Assembly: GCF_004135285.1 (NCBI RefSeq)
Contig: NZ_CP035494.1
Location: 992,001 to 1,056,000 of the forward strand
DNA: 64,000 nucleotides
Direction: 5' to 3'
Source: Microbacterium protaetiae
GTDB lineage: Bacteria; Actinomycetota; Actinomycetes; Actinomycetales; Microbacteriaceae
Below, one piece after another: positions 53,700 to 62,580 of this stretch. Within the stretch, counting starts at the first letter, position 1, and the number at the start of each line of letters is the position of its first letter. The position numbers and the translations under genes were made by a program. Under the pieces are notes generated by a model. The model was not told where the DNA came from. It searched no databases and saw only the letters and a program-made list of their open reading frames with translations.

Positions 53700-54698
53700 T
53701 CACCCCTTCAGCGTCGTGACGTCGAGCACGTGTGCGGCCACGTCGACGGTGCCGTCGGTGATCCCGCGGTCGGCGTAGAACTTCGCAACCTCGGCGAAAT
53801 CGGCCAGCTGCTGCGCGCCGATGGCTTGCAGCGGGTGCGCTGCACGGGTGTCGTCGGCGGCGATCTGCACGCCCGCGGCGTCGAGCGCGTCGGCTCCCGA
53901 AGTGCGGAACACATTCAGGTACGGCTCGGGGTCGGCGATGCGGTCGAGATCCTTCGCGTGGATGTAGTCGTACAGCGCCGCGACCACGGCCGGATGCTGA
54001 TCGGCGAAGTCGTTGCGCACGGCAAGCACGGAGTAGTTCTGCGAGCCGATCTGCTTGCCGGTCACGAGGAAGTGCTCGTCCTGACTGGCACGCTCGGTGA
54101 TCGAGAAGCTCGACCAGGTCGCCCAGGCGTCGACCTTGCCCGAGTGGAAGACCGCCGCGCTCTGCGCGGGTTGCAGATACACGCGCTCCACGCTGTCATC
54201 GGCGAGCCCGGCCTGCTCCAGGGCCTTCAGCAGCAAGTACTCGCTGGTCGAGCCGTGCCACACGGCGACCTTCTTTCCGACCAGGTCGGTGATCGATTCG
54301 ATTCCCGAGCCGTCCTTGACGAGGATGCCCTCGCCGTTGTCGTCGGGGGCTGCCGCGGCGAACAGCTCGAAACTCGGCGTCTGGCCCAGCGCCATGACCG
54401 CCGAGGTGATCGATCCGGTGGCCACGTCGAGTTCCCCGGCGTTCAGCGACAGCGCCGCCGGCGCGAAGGCGCCCGCGGTGCCCGTCCAGGCCACTTTCGC
54501 GCCGACGGCGGCGAGCGCCTTGTCGAGGCTGCCGTCCTTCTTTCCCAGCGCGAGGCTTCCCGAGTTGCCGGGATCGGGAATGCGCACGGTGATGCTCGCG
54601 GCGTCGCCGCTGTCGGCGGATGCCGCGGCGCAGCCGACGAGGCCGGTGGCGGCGAGCGCGACCAGGGCGAGAGCGCTGAGCGCGCGTGAGGCGGTCAT
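53700..54698 (-). CDS. sulfonate-type ABC transporter substrate-binding lipoprotein
   Basis: 332 residues from the ATG at 54698 (ATGA overlap with the DUF1684 gene). Lipobox LVGC (Cys23). SsuA/NMT1-like fold: ITVRIPDPGNSGSLALGKKDGSLDKAL, VDVATGSI-like LDVATGSITSAVMALG, GKKVAVWHGSTSEYLLLKAL and YLQPAQSAAVFHSGKVDAWATW. Probably binds an alkanesulfonate or related organosulfur compound. Confidence 0.93.
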   Translation of the reverse strand: MTASRALSALALVALAATGLVGCAAASADSGDAASITVRIPDPGNSGSLALGKKDGSLDKALAAVGAKVAWTGTAGAFAPAALSLNAGELDVATGSITSAVMALGQTPSFELFAAAAPDDNGEGILVKDGSGIESITDLVGKKVAVWHGSTSEYLLLKALEQAGLADDSVERVYLQPAQSAAVFHSGKVDAWATWSSFSITERASQDEHFLVTGKQIGSQNYSVLAVRNDFADQHPAVVAALYDYIHAKDLDRIADPEPYLNVFRTSGADALDAAGVQIAADDTRAAHPLQAIGAQQLADFAEVAKFYADRGITDGTVDVAAHVLDVTTLKG

Positions 54699-55576
54699 GG
54701 GTGGTCCTTCCGGGTGGTGTCGATGACGACGGCGCGGCCGTCGGCGTGTGCGGTGAGACGGAGGGTCGGGGTCTTCTCGCCGGCGGTCACCGGAACCGTG
54801 ATGCGATTGCCGGCCGGCGGCAGCGGGCAGGTGCCGAAATCGCTGTACGCGCAGGGCAGGTTCGTGGCGCGGGTGAAGTCGACGGTGACGTCGTCGCGGT
54901 CGATCTCGACCGTCACGGTACGACCGGCGCCGTAGCTGTCGGTGCCACTTGTCGCGTCGCGGAACGGCAGGCGCACGGTGCCCGGGGTGAAGCCCGCGAA
55001 CGCCGTCAACGCATACGAGGTGCCAGCGATCTCGACGTGGAGCGTGCCCACGGCGGCCAGCTCGTGCTCGAACCGCCCGGTCACGGCATCCACGGTCACC
55101 GCACGGGCTGTCTCCCACGCCTCGAAGCGGGCGGGCACGCGCCAGGCGGCATCCGCAGGCCACGCATCCGTGCCGGCGAAGGCCGCCAGAAACGGGCTGT
55201 CCTCGAGCCGCGGCCGCGCGATCACGTGGTCGCCGCGTCGGGCGATCTCGATCTCGCCGCCGTCGAAGGTGAGCAGGTGCGGTCCCGCACCGCCGAGCAC
55301 AAGCGGGCCGTCGATCTCCTGATCGGCCAGAAACAGGCCGTCGGCCGCGACCGCCTCGACGACCGCGTCACCGGTGGCCACCCGATAGACACCGGGAACG
55401 CCGGGGATGCGCTGCGCCTCGGGCGTGAGCCAGACGAGTCCGGTGAACGCCAGCACACCGTGCGGGTCGCGACGCCCCTCGTCGAGTGCGTCGTGCCATT
55501 CACGCCAGGATGCCGCGAACTCCGCCGCGTCTGCGACCGGTTCAGCCGACGAGGGGAAGGACGTTTTCACCGACAC
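54695..55576 (-). CDS. DUF1684 domain protein
   Basis: 293 residues from a GTG at 55576, chosen because GAGGAGG lies six bases upstream; the ATG at 55609 lacks this. It overlaps the preceding monooxygenase gene by 35 bp. DUF1684 features: WREWHDALDEGRRDPHGVLAFTGLVWL at the N-terminus and the conserved NLPCAYSDFGTCPLPPAGNRI near the C-terminus. No enzyme activity is established in my knowledge. Placement between an SsuD-like enzyme and the transporter suggests a role in handling organosulfur compounds. Confidence 0.88.
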   Translation of the reverse strand: MSVKTSFPSSAEPVADAAEFAASWREWHDALDEGRRDPHGVLAFTGLVWLTPEAQRIPGVPGVYRVATGDAVVEAVAADGLFLADQEIDGPLVLGGAGPHLLTFDGGEIEIARRGDHVIARPRLEDSPFLAAFAGTDAWPADAAWRVPARFEAWETARAVTVDAVTGRFEHELAAVGTLHVEIAGTSYALTAFAGFTPGTVRLPFRDATSGTDSYGAGRTVTVEIDRDDVTVDFTRATNLPCAYSDFGTCPLPPAGNRITVPVTAGEKTPTLRLTAHADGRAVVIDTTRKDHP

Positions 55577-56651
55577 GGTAAGCCTCCTCAAGGTGCGGGG
55601 TGGATGCAAGGATGAACGAGTCGACGCCGAGATCGACCAGCTCGCTCAGACGTTCGGCGACCTGCTCGTACGAGCCGACAAGACCGAGCGCGGGGCCGGC
55701 GCGCAGCGTGTTGAAGCCCGCCCAGACGTTCGGCTCGATCTGAAGATCACGCCAGTCGCCGCTGGTGGGGACGATGCCCGCCTGTCGCGAGGCACCCACC
55801 GAGTCGCCCTTCGCGTCTGCTCGGCCGCCCAGCGGGTGCTGCCACGCCCGCTCCACCGCCGCCCACGCGAGTTCGGGTGTGGGCCGGGCGAGCACCTCGA
55901 TGCGCAGGGCGAACTTCGGGGTGCGCCCCCGCAGCGCCGAGCGTTCGCGCACCTTCTCGAACTTCTCCGCGAGCGCGGCGCGTGGCTCCAGCCACGACAG
56001 GTAGAAATCGGCGTGGGCTCCGGCCGCGTCGATGGCGGCATCCGACGATCCGGAGAAGTACAGCTCGGGGAATGCGGCGCCCTGCAGCTGCGCCGGCAGT
56101 GCGGCATCCCGCGTCGTGAAGAACCGGCCGTCGTAGCTGAACGGGTCGCCGGACCACACGCCCTTGATGATGTCGAGGAACTCCTTCGTGCGCGCATACC
56201 GGTCATCGTGTGCGACCCGGTCGCCCCACCAGAGCTGGGCGGGGCCGCCGCCGCCGGTGATCACGTTGAACACGAGCCGGCCGCCGGAGAGCTGCTGGTA
56301 GGTCGCCGAGGCGCGCGCGACCTCGAGCGGGTGCAGAAATCCGGGCTGGTAAGCCACCATGAACCGGTACGTGTCGGTGCCGGCCAACAGTGCGCTGGCG
56401 TACGCCCAGGGGTCTTCGGTCGACGGGAACGAGGGCAGCAGGCCGCCGGTGAATCCGGCCGACTCGGTCGCCTTGGCCACCAACAGCGCATGGTCGATGT
56501 AGCTGAAGGTCTCATCGACCGCGCCGTCGCGGCGGAACGGCGCGATGTTTCCGGTCGCGATGCCGCGAGCGTTGCCGCGGCCGTATTTGTTCGCGGTGGC
56601 CAGACTCGCGTGGTCGCCCTCCATCGCTATCCGCCAGAAGAACTCGGTCAT
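55542..56651 (-). CDS. LLM-class flavin-dependent monooxygenase, SsuD-like
   Basis: 369 residues, SsuD length. Bacterial luciferase-like barrel: FFWRIAMEGDHASL start, YIDHALLVAKATESAGFTGGLLPSF, FMVAYQPGFLHPLEVARASAT, GRLVFNVITGGG, then YFSGSSDAAIDAAG. Would use reduced FMN and O2 to release sulfite from alkanesulfonates. No flavin reductase gene is in the operon, so FMNH2 must come from elsewhere. ATGA overlap with the upstream LLM gene. Confidence 0.92.
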   Translation of the reverse strand: MTEFFWRIAMEGDHASLATANKYGRGNARGIATGNIAPFRRDGAVDETFSYIDHALLVAKATESAGFTGGLLPSFPSTEDPWAYASALLAGTDTYRFMVAYQPGFLHPLEVARASATYQQLSGGRLVFNVITGGGGPAQLWWGDRVAHDDRYARTKEFLDIIKGVWSGDPFSYDGRFFTTRDAALPAQLQGAAFPELYFSGSSDAAIDAAGAHADFYLSWLEPRAALAEKFEKVRERSALRGRTPKFALRIEVLARPTPELAWAAVERAWQHPLGGRADAKGDSVGASRQAGIVPTSGDWRDLQIEPNVWAGFNTLRAGPALGLVGSYEQVAERLSELVDLGVDSFILASTPHLEEAYRVGENVLPLVG

Positions 56652-57511
56652 GCTGCGGCCTCCTCATCGGCGTCGCGTTCGGCCCGGCGCCCGGCATCCA
56701 GGGCCGGCAGCACATTCTCGGCGACCCGGTACAGCTCGCCGATCGGGTCGTCGGCGCGGAAGATGATCTGGTCGGCGCCGTTGTCGATGGCTTCGCCGAG
56801 CGCCTCGATGGCCTGGGCGTAGCTGCCGACGATGCCGTCGGCCGGATCGCCGGTGTTCTCGGCGAGCGCCTCGTCTGCGGTCTCGCGCACGAGGATGCGC
56901 ACGGCCAGCGCCTGTCCGTCGGTCGGCGTGCGCGCGATCAGCGTGTCGTACAGCTCGGCCGGGCCGGTCTCGTCGGCGGGACGGTAGAAGCGTGGCCGTG
57001 CAACGCCGGAGAGGATGCCACGCAGTCCCCCTCCTGCCACCTGGAAGAAACGGCCGTCCGCCTCGAACGGCGCGCTGTCGTCGTCGAGCGCGACCTCGTG
57101 CTCGTTCCAGACCCCGCGGAAAGTGGCAGCGAACTCGACAAGTCGGGCGGTGGCGTCCGTCTGGCCCAGGCCACCGCCGATCGACGCTTCGAACGCCGCG
57201 CCGGCACGGGCGCGCAGGGCGAGATCCAGACGGCCGGATGCCGCGCGCTGCGCGCTCGCGAAGAGCTTGGCCAGATACACCGGACTGCCCGCACCGGCGT
57301 GCGTCTCGACGACGACCCGCGCCAGCCGCGTGGCTCGAGCCACGACGCCGGCGACGACGAGCGTGCTGTCACCGTCGTCGTCCCAGGGCAGGTAGACAGT
57401 GTCGAAGCCGGCCTGGTCGGCGCCGCGGGCGATCTGCTCATAGCGCGACACGGCGCGATGGTGATCGCCGGTGGCGCGTCGCGTCGGAATGGTCCAGCCG
57501 AACGAGGCCAT
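56648..57511 (-). CDS. LLM-class flavin-dependent monooxygenase, second
   Basis: 287 residues, shorter than SsuD. MASFGWTIPTRRATGDHHRAVSRYEQIARGADQAGFDTVYLPWDD marks the barrel start; VETHAGAGSPVYLAKLFASAQRAASGRLDLAL and DGRFFQVAGGG are further family features. First gene of the sulfur operon, with AAAGGAG upstream. Probably acts on a different organosulfur substrate or forms a heteromer with the SsuD-like protein, as LuxAB-type enzymes do; this is speculation. Confidence 0.9.
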   Translation of the reverse strand: MASFGWTIPTRRATGDHHRAVSRYEQIARGADQAGFDTVYLPWDDDGDSTLVVAGVVARATRLARVVVETHAGAGSPVYLAKLFASAQRAASGRLDLALRARAGAAFEASIGGGLGQTDATARLVEFAATFRGVWNEHEVALDDDSAPFEADGRFFQVAGGGLRGILSGVARPRFYRPADETGPAELYDTLIARTPTDGQALAVRILVRETADEALAENTGDPADGIVGSYAQAIEALGEAIDNGADQIIFRADDPIGELYRVAENVLPALDAGRRAERDADEEAAA

Positions 57512-57578
57512 GTCCGCTCCTTTCGAGTACGGGTGGGTGATTTGGGACGTTACGAGCGATGCCGTCCCGGCGCACGCG

Positions 57579-57628
57579 GTGACGACACACGACGACCACT
57601 CGCGTCATACTTCGTCGGATGTCGTCAC
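57579..57628. promoter_or_regulatory. 9-bp inverted repeat in the divergent sulfur promoter region
   Basis: GTGACGACA (57579-57587) and TGTCGTCAC (57620-57628), 32 bases apart, midway between the LLM operon and the divergent hydrolase gene. Two dimers of a regulator could bind it. No regulator gene adjoins, so its owner is unknown. Confidence 0.35.
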
Positions 57629-57708
57629 ATCCGGTCTTCTGCCGTCTTCTTCTCTTCGGCCGGCGTGCGGCTGAGGCATCCTGTCCCCGACCCCGATCGG
57701 GAGGAATC

Positions 57709-58614
57709 ATGCCGACTCTCACCGCGCCGACGTCACTGCGCGCACCGACGCTCGCCGATGTCGTCTACACCGACCACGACGGCATCGCGCAGCATCTCGA
57801 TGTCTATCCGGCGGATTCGCCCTGGGCGCCGCTGTACGACGGTGCCGTGTTCGTGCATCTGCACGGCGGCGGGTGGCGCGCCGGCGACAAGCAGCGGCTG
57901 TCCGTCGCCTCGCGGCTCGCGTCGCAGGGTCTGACCACCATCAGCGCCAACTACACCCTCACCCCCGAGAAGCCGTATCCGCGCAACCTCGACGACGTGT
58001 TCGACCTGGTCGCGTACGTGCACGCCCAGCAGGACGCGCTGGGCATCCGTGCCGAGCACATCGTCCTCGGCGGTGCCTCAGCCGGCGGACACCTCTCGGC
58101 GCTGGCCGCGACCAAGGGCACCGCACAGGCGCGCCTGGCGGTGCCGCTGGGCGGCGTGGTCTCGTGGTTCGCGCCGCTGAGCCCCGAGTCGCGCTACCTC
58201 ACCCATCGCTACCCGACCGAACAGTACCCCGGCGGGTTCTGGGACCGCGGCCTGGCCCCCGGCGAGTACGGCAACGACCCGTTCCGCCCCTTCATCGGCA
58301 CCGACGACTTCGCCTCGATCACGCTGCGCGAGGCCTGGGACGCCGACCCGCGCTTCCATCTCGACCAGCTCGATGCCCGCGATCTGCCCCCGTTCCTGCT
58401 GCTGTCGGGCACGCGCGACTCGGTCGAGATCCAGTCGTCGCAGCGGCAGCTGTTCGACGCCCTCAGCTGGGTCGGGGCAGATGTCCAGCTGCTCACGCTC
58501 GAGCGCGCCGATCATGAGAGCCCCCGCTACCTCAGCAGCGCCGCGCAGGGAGCCGTGCTCGGCTTCGTGCGCGGCATCCTCGAGACCGCACACCCGCAGA
58601 AGGAGAACCTGTGA
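57709..58614 (+). CDS. alpha/beta hydrolase
   Basis: 301 residues from the ATG at 57709 with GGGAGGA upstream; the longer open frame before it was rejected. Esterase fold: HLHGGGWRAGDKQRL (oxyanion hole), Ser in GGASAGG, acid in SGTRDSVEIQ and His in ADHESP. Kynurenine-formamidase-like and carboxylesterase relatives share this layout. Overlaps the next gene by 4 bp (GTGA), so hydrolysis probably supplies or removes a group for the PLP enzyme. Confidence 0.9.
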   Translation: MPTLTAPTSLRAPTLADVVYTDHDGIAQHLDVYPADSPWAPLYDGAVFVHLHGGGWRAGDKQRLSVASRLASQGLTTISANYTLTPEKPYPRNLDDVFDLVAYVHAQQDALGIRAEHIVLGGASAGGHLSALAATKGTAQARLAVPLGGVVSWFAPLSPESRYLTHRYPTEQYPGGFWDRGLAPGEYGNDPFRPFIGTDDFASITLREAWDADPRFHLDQLDARDLPPFLLLSGTRDSVEIQSSQRQLFDALSWVGADVQLLTLERADHESPRYLSSAAQGAVLGFVRGILETAHPQKENL

Positions 58615-59651
58615 GCACCGTCGCCCTGGAGAACACCGTCGATCTGCCCGACTTTCCCGACCCTGCCGCCGCACGCGTGTACGACGACGCGTTCGGGCTC
58701 GTCGGCAACACCCCGCTCGTGCGCATCAACCGGGTAGCGAAGGATGCCGCAGCCCCCGTGTACGTGAAGCTCGATGCGTACAACCTGGGTGGATCAAGCA
58801 AAGACCGTATCGGCATCAACATCGTGCGCGAGGCCATCGGCTCGGGAGAACTGAAGCCCGGGCAGCGCATCGTCGACTTCGGCGCGGGGAACACAGCGAT
58901 CGGCTACGCCCTGGCCGGGCAGGCCACCGGGCATCCGGTGACGATCGTCGCGAACCCGACGCTCTCGCCAGAGAAGGCGAATCTGCTGCGCCTGCTGGGC
59001 GTGGACATCGTGCCCGGCCGCAGCGACGTGCCGGCGGGGCATCCCGACCATTGGGCGGCCATCGCCGAACGGTACGAGCGCGAAGACCCGTCGAACTGGT
59101 GGGCACGCCAGGAGTCGGCGACCTCGAATCCGCACTCGCACGCCCTGTCGACCGGGCCGGAGATCTGGGCGCAGACCGGCGGACGGGTGACACACTTTCT
59201 CGCGGCGGTGGCCACCGGCGGCACCGTGAGCGGCACCGGCGCTCATTTGAAGGCGCAGAACCCCGACGTGCAGGTGATAGCGACCGATTTCGCCGAGAAG
59301 GCCGACAAGACCAACGCACGCGCCTACATCGAGCGGCACCGGGGCTTCGAGCAGCTCGAGCGGGATTTTCCGGCGAACTACGACCTCGACGTGCTCGATC
59401 GGCTCGAGACCCGCACGAAGGCCGAGGTCATAGCGTTCGGATGGGAAGTGGCACGCACCGAGGGCCTGCTGCTGGGCACGTCGTCGATCCTGAGCCTGCT
59501 GGTCGCCCTCGAGATCGCGCGCACGGCCTCGCCCGACGACGTCATCGTGTCGTTCGCCGCCGACAGCGGTCGCGACTACCTGACGCGGGAGTACAACGCC
59601 CCATGGCTGCGTGAGAACGGATTCGGCGAGATCGCCGATCGCTTCGCCTGA
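58611..59651 (+). CDS. cysteine synthase-like PLP enzyme
   Basis: 346 residues. Fold type II PLP enzyme: GLVGNTPLVRI (family start), PLP lysine in NLGGSSKDRIG (usual NPGGSVKDR), substrate loop GAGNTAIGYA (usual SGNTGIALA) and phosphate loop VATGGTVSGTG (usual GTGGTITG). The two altered loops mean O-acetylserine may not be the acceptor substrate. GTG start with AAGGAG, coupled to the hydrolase. Next to an organosulfur operon it may use sulfide or a thiol to build an amino acid, or work in reverse as a lyase. Confidence 0.88.
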   Translation: MSTVALENTVDLPDFPDPAAARVYDDAFGLVGNTPLVRINRVAKDAAAPVYVKLDAYNLGGSSKDRIGINIVREAIGSGELKPGQRIVDFGAGNTAIGYALAGQATGHPVTIVANPTLSPEKANLLRLLGVDIVPGRSDVPAGHPDHWAAIAERYEREDPSNWWARQESATSNPHSHALSTGPEIWAQTGGRVTHFLAAVATGGTVSGTGAHLKAQNPDVQVIATDFAEKADKTNARAYIERHRGFEQLERDFPANYDLDVLDRLETRTKAEVIAFGWEVARTEGLLLGTSSILSLLVALEIARTASPDDVIVSFAADSGRDYLTREYNAPWLRENGFGEIADRFA

Positions 59652-59665
59652 GCCGGTGCTGCGGA

Positions 59666-60244
59666 CTACTGCGGGGCCAGGCCCAGGTCGTCGAGGTCGA
59701 TAGCCGCCAGCCACTGCAGCCCGGCTGACTCGACGGCACCCTGGGCTCCGGTCTTGCGGTCGACGATCACCGCGACCGCCACCGGCTCGGCGCCCTCGCG
59801 GCGCAGCGCCTCGACCGCCTTCAGTGCCGACTGACCGGTGGTCGATGTGTCTTCGACGACGACGACGCGCTTACCCGCGACATCCGCCCCCTCCACCTGA
59901 CGACCGCGCCCGTGGTCCTTGGGCTCCTTGCGCACCACGAACGCGTCGAGCGGCCGATCGGTGCGTGCCGACTCGTGGATGACAGCGTTCGCTATCGGAT
60001 CGGCGCCCAGCGTGAGCCCGCCGACCGCCACGACGCCGTCGACGTCGCGGATGAGATCGAGGATGATGCGCCCGATCGCCGGCGCGGCCCGGTGGTCGAG
60101 GGTGAGCTTGCGCATGTCGACGTAGTACGTCGCCTTCTTGCCCGACGAGAGCGTGAAATCACCGTGGAACACCGCCTCGTCCTGGATCAGCCCGATGAGG
60201 GCCTGGCGGTCGGCTTCGAGCGCGGGCGTGGAGGCGACGGTCAT
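59666..60244 (-). CDS. pyrE: orotate phosphoribosyltransferase
   Basis: 192 residues from the ATG at 60244; the long upstream open frame is repeat sequence. PRPP-binding motif VVVVEDTSTTGQS, flexible-loop VVRKEPKDHGRGRQVEG, and the OPRTase N-terminus FTLSSGKKATYYVDMRKLTL. Makes OMP in pyrimidine synthesis. TAAACT lies seven bases before the ATG, so leaderless. It converges with the PLP-enzyme gene, 14 bp apart. Confidence 0.95.
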   Translation of the reverse strand: MTVASTPALEADRQALIGLIQDEAVFHGDFTLSSGKKATYYVDMRKLTLDHRAAPAIGRIILDLIRDVDGVVAVGGLTLGADPIANAVIHESARTDRPLDAFVVRKEPKDHGRGRQVEGADVAGKRVVVVEDTSTTGQSALKAVEALRREGAEPVAVAVIVDRKTGAQGAVESAGLQWLAAIDLDDLGLAPQ

Positions 60245-60336
60245 GGTGTCGAGTTTACGGGGCGGCGTGCCGCGGCTCGGCGGGGCTCGCGCGGCGCGGG
60301 CTCGCAGACGCCGGGGCGGGGTCGCGGCACGAGGGC

Positions 60337-60793
60337 GTTCAAAACGCAGCTCATTTCGACATCGAACGGCCCGAACGGGCCGTTCCGCCGCCCCTCGGGC
60401 ACGGATGGGCTGAGTTTTGAACGGCGGGGCGGGCGGGCGGGCAGGCCGGGGCGGGCGGGCGGCAGCGGGCAGGCCGCGGCGCGGCGTGCGGCACGCGGGC
60501 CCCGGGGTGTTCAAAACGCAGCTCATTTCAACTTCGCGCGGCCCGAACAGGCCGTTCCACCGCCCCTCGGGCACGGATGGGCTGAGTTTTGAACGGCGCG
60601 ACGGCGGCGGGCAGCGGCGCGCAGACCGGGGCGGGCGGGCGGGCCGCGGCGGGGCGGGCGGGCGGCGGGCAGGCCGCGGCGCGGCGTGGGGCACGCGGGC
60701 CCCGTGCGTTCAAAACGCAGCTCATTTCGACATCGAACGGCCCGAACGGGCCGTTCCGCCGCCCCTCGGGCACGGATGGGCTGAGTTTTGAAC
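60337..60793. repeat. three 86-bp palindromic elements (array 3)
   Basis: Elements at 60337-60422, 60509-60594 and 60708-60793. Outer arms GTTCAAAACGCAGCTCAT and ATGGGCTGAGTTTTGAAC pair at 16 of 18 positions. An inner palindrome GAACGGCCC...GGGCCGTTC sits in copies 1 and 3; copy 2 is altered there. Copies are separated by G/C-only filler with repeated GGCGGGC and GCGGCGTG. The gap is divergent (pyrE and pntA), unlike arrays 1 and 2. Open frames through it are repeat-driven. MITE-like or REP-like; no transposase is near. Confidence 0.88.
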
Positions 60794-60931
60794 GGCGCGG
60801 CGCCGGCAGCGGGGCTTCCGCGCCCGCCGCCGCTCCTAGCGCGCGTCGCCCGCCGCCGGACCACGCCGGCCGACGCCGCGCTCTTCGGCACGATCGCCGG
60901 GCAGATGGCCCGCGCCCGCCGAGCCCGCCCC

Positions 60932-60937
60932 TATAGT
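60932..60937 (+). promoter_or_regulatory. possible -10 box of pntAB
   Basis: TATAGT, the only AT-rich hexamer in the G/C-only leader, about 110 bp before pntA. Between it and the ATG lies a run of imperfect CCGA(T/C)CC units (about 60960-61026), origin unknown. Confidence 0.35.
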
Positions 60938-61041
60938 CGGTCGCAGGCGCCGGTTTCGCCGACGCCCGATCCGATCCGAGCCGGACCCGATCCCACCCGA
61001 CCTGGCCCGACCCGACTTGACCCGACTACGGAGCACGTCCC

Positions 61042-62580
61042 ATGCGCCTCGGCATCGTTGCTGAACACCCCGGCGAGACCCGCGTCGCCGCCACCCCTGC
61101 CACCGTCACGAAGATCATCGCCCTCGGGTACGAGGTGGCCGTCGAGGCCGGTGCGGGAGCGGCATCCTCATTTCCCGACAGCGCCTACACCGCCGCCGGC
61201 GCAACCGTCGTCGACCGCGAGACGGCCTGGGGCGCCGAGGTCGTGCTGAAGGTGAGCGCGCCCACCGACGACGAGATCGCACGCCTGCGCCCCGAGGCGA
61301 CCATCGCCGCCCTGCTGAGCCCCGCGCTGCGCCCCGAGCTGCTCGAAAGCCTCGCCGCCCGCGGCGTGACGGCGCTCGCGCTCGACGCCGTGCCTCGCAT
61401 CTCGCGCGCGCAGTCGATGGACGTGCTCAGCTCGATGGCCAACATCGCGGGGTACCGGGCCGTCGTCGAGGCCGCCAACGAGTTCGGGCGCTTCTTCACC
61501 GGCCAGGTCACCGCCGCCGGCAAGGTGCCGCCGGCGAAGGTGCTGGTGGCCGGGGCCGGCGTCGCGGGCCTGGCCGCGATCGGCGCCGCCTCGAGCATGG
61601 GCGCGATAGTGCGCGCCACCGATCCCCGGCCCGAGGTCGCCGACCAGGTGGCCTCGATCGGCGGCACGTATCTGCCGGTGGATGTCGCGGTCGAGCGCTC
61701 CACCGACGGCTATGCCAAAGCCACGACCGAGGCCTATGACAAGCGCGCCGCGGAGATCTACTCCGAGCAAGCGCGAGAGGTCGACATCATCATCACGACG
61801 GCGCAGATACCGGGCCGGCAGGCGCCGCGGCTGATCACGGCCGCCGATGTCGCGGCCATGCGCCCGGGCAGCGTGATCGTCGACATGGCCGCCGCCCAGG
61901 GTGGAAACGTCGAAGGGTCCGTCGCCGGCGAGCGCGTGGTCACCGACAACGGCGTCGTCATCCTCGGATACTCCGATCTGGCGGGGCGGCTGCCCACCCA
62001 GGCTTCCCAGCTGTACGGCACGAATCTCGTCAACCTGCTGACGCTGCTCACCCCCGGCAAAGACGGCAGTCTCGTCATCGACGACGACGACATCGTGCAG
62101 CGCGCCGTGACCGTCACGCGCGACGGCGCCGTGACGTGGCCGCCGCCGCCCGTTCCGGTCTCGGCGGCGCCCGCACCTGCGGCCGCGGCCGCGCCGGCGG
62201 CATCCCCCGTTGCGAAACCGGGGATGTCGCGCGCGGCGAAATCGGGCCTGATCGCCCTGGGCATGGCAGCCCTCTTCGCGATCTGCGCGTTCGCGCCGCC
62301 GCCGCTGCCCGAGCACTTCCTCGTGCTGACGCTGTCGGTGGTCGTCGGGTTCTACGTGATCGGCAACGTCTCGCACGCCCTGCACACGCCGCTGATGAGC
62401 GTGACCAACGCGATCAGCGGCATCATCATCGTGGGCGCCATGGTGCAGCTGACCGCGCCGGGGCTGGCCGTGCAGATCCTGGCGGCTGCGGCCGTGCTGC
62501 TGGCCAGCATCAACGTGTTCGGCGGCTTCGCGGTCACCCGCCGCATGCTGTCGATGTTCGTCAAGGGACCGCAGCAGTGA
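61042..62580 (+). CDS. pntA: NAD(P) transhydrogenase subunit alpha
   Basis: 512 residues, full PntA with both parts fused. NAD(H)-binding domain I (1-380; [21 protein letters not shown] start, [18 protein letters not shown]ossmann loop, [19 protein letters not shown] mobile-loop region), an Ala/Pro-rich linker (about 375-400) and four membrane helices at the end. Couples hydride transfer between NADH and NADP+ to proton entry. GTGA overlap with pntB. GGAG ribosome site. Confidence 0.97.
   Translation: MRLGIVAEHPGETRVAATPATVTKIIALGYEVAVEAGAGAASSFPDSAYTAAGATVVDRETAWGAEVVLKVSAPTDDEIARLRPEATIAALLSPALRPELLESLAARGVTALALDAVPRISRAQSMDVLSSMANIAGYRAVVEAANEFGRFFTGQVTAAGKVPPAKVLVAGAGVAGLAAIGAASSMGAIVRATDPRPEVADQVASIGGTYLPVDVAVERSTDGYAKATTEAYDKRAAEIYSEQAREVDIIITTAQIPGRQAPRLITAADVAAMRPGSVIVDMAAAQGGNVEGSVAGERVVTDNGVVILGYSDLAGRLPTQASQLYGTNLVNLLTLLTPGKDGSLVIDDDDIVQRAVTVTRDGAVTWPPPPVPVSAAPAPAAAAAPAASPVAKPGMSRAAKSGLIALGMAALFAICAFAPPPLPEHFLVLTLSVVVGFYVIGNVSHALHTPLMSVTNAISGIIIVGAMVQLTAPGLAVQILAAAAVLLASINVFGGFAVTRRMLSMFVKGPQQ

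Noticed and set aside
60430..60700. Protein-coding frames through the G/C-only filler of array 3
   Set aside because: All are made of Arg/Ala/Gly/Pro runs created by the repeats, and none has a start with a ribosome site or leaderless box.
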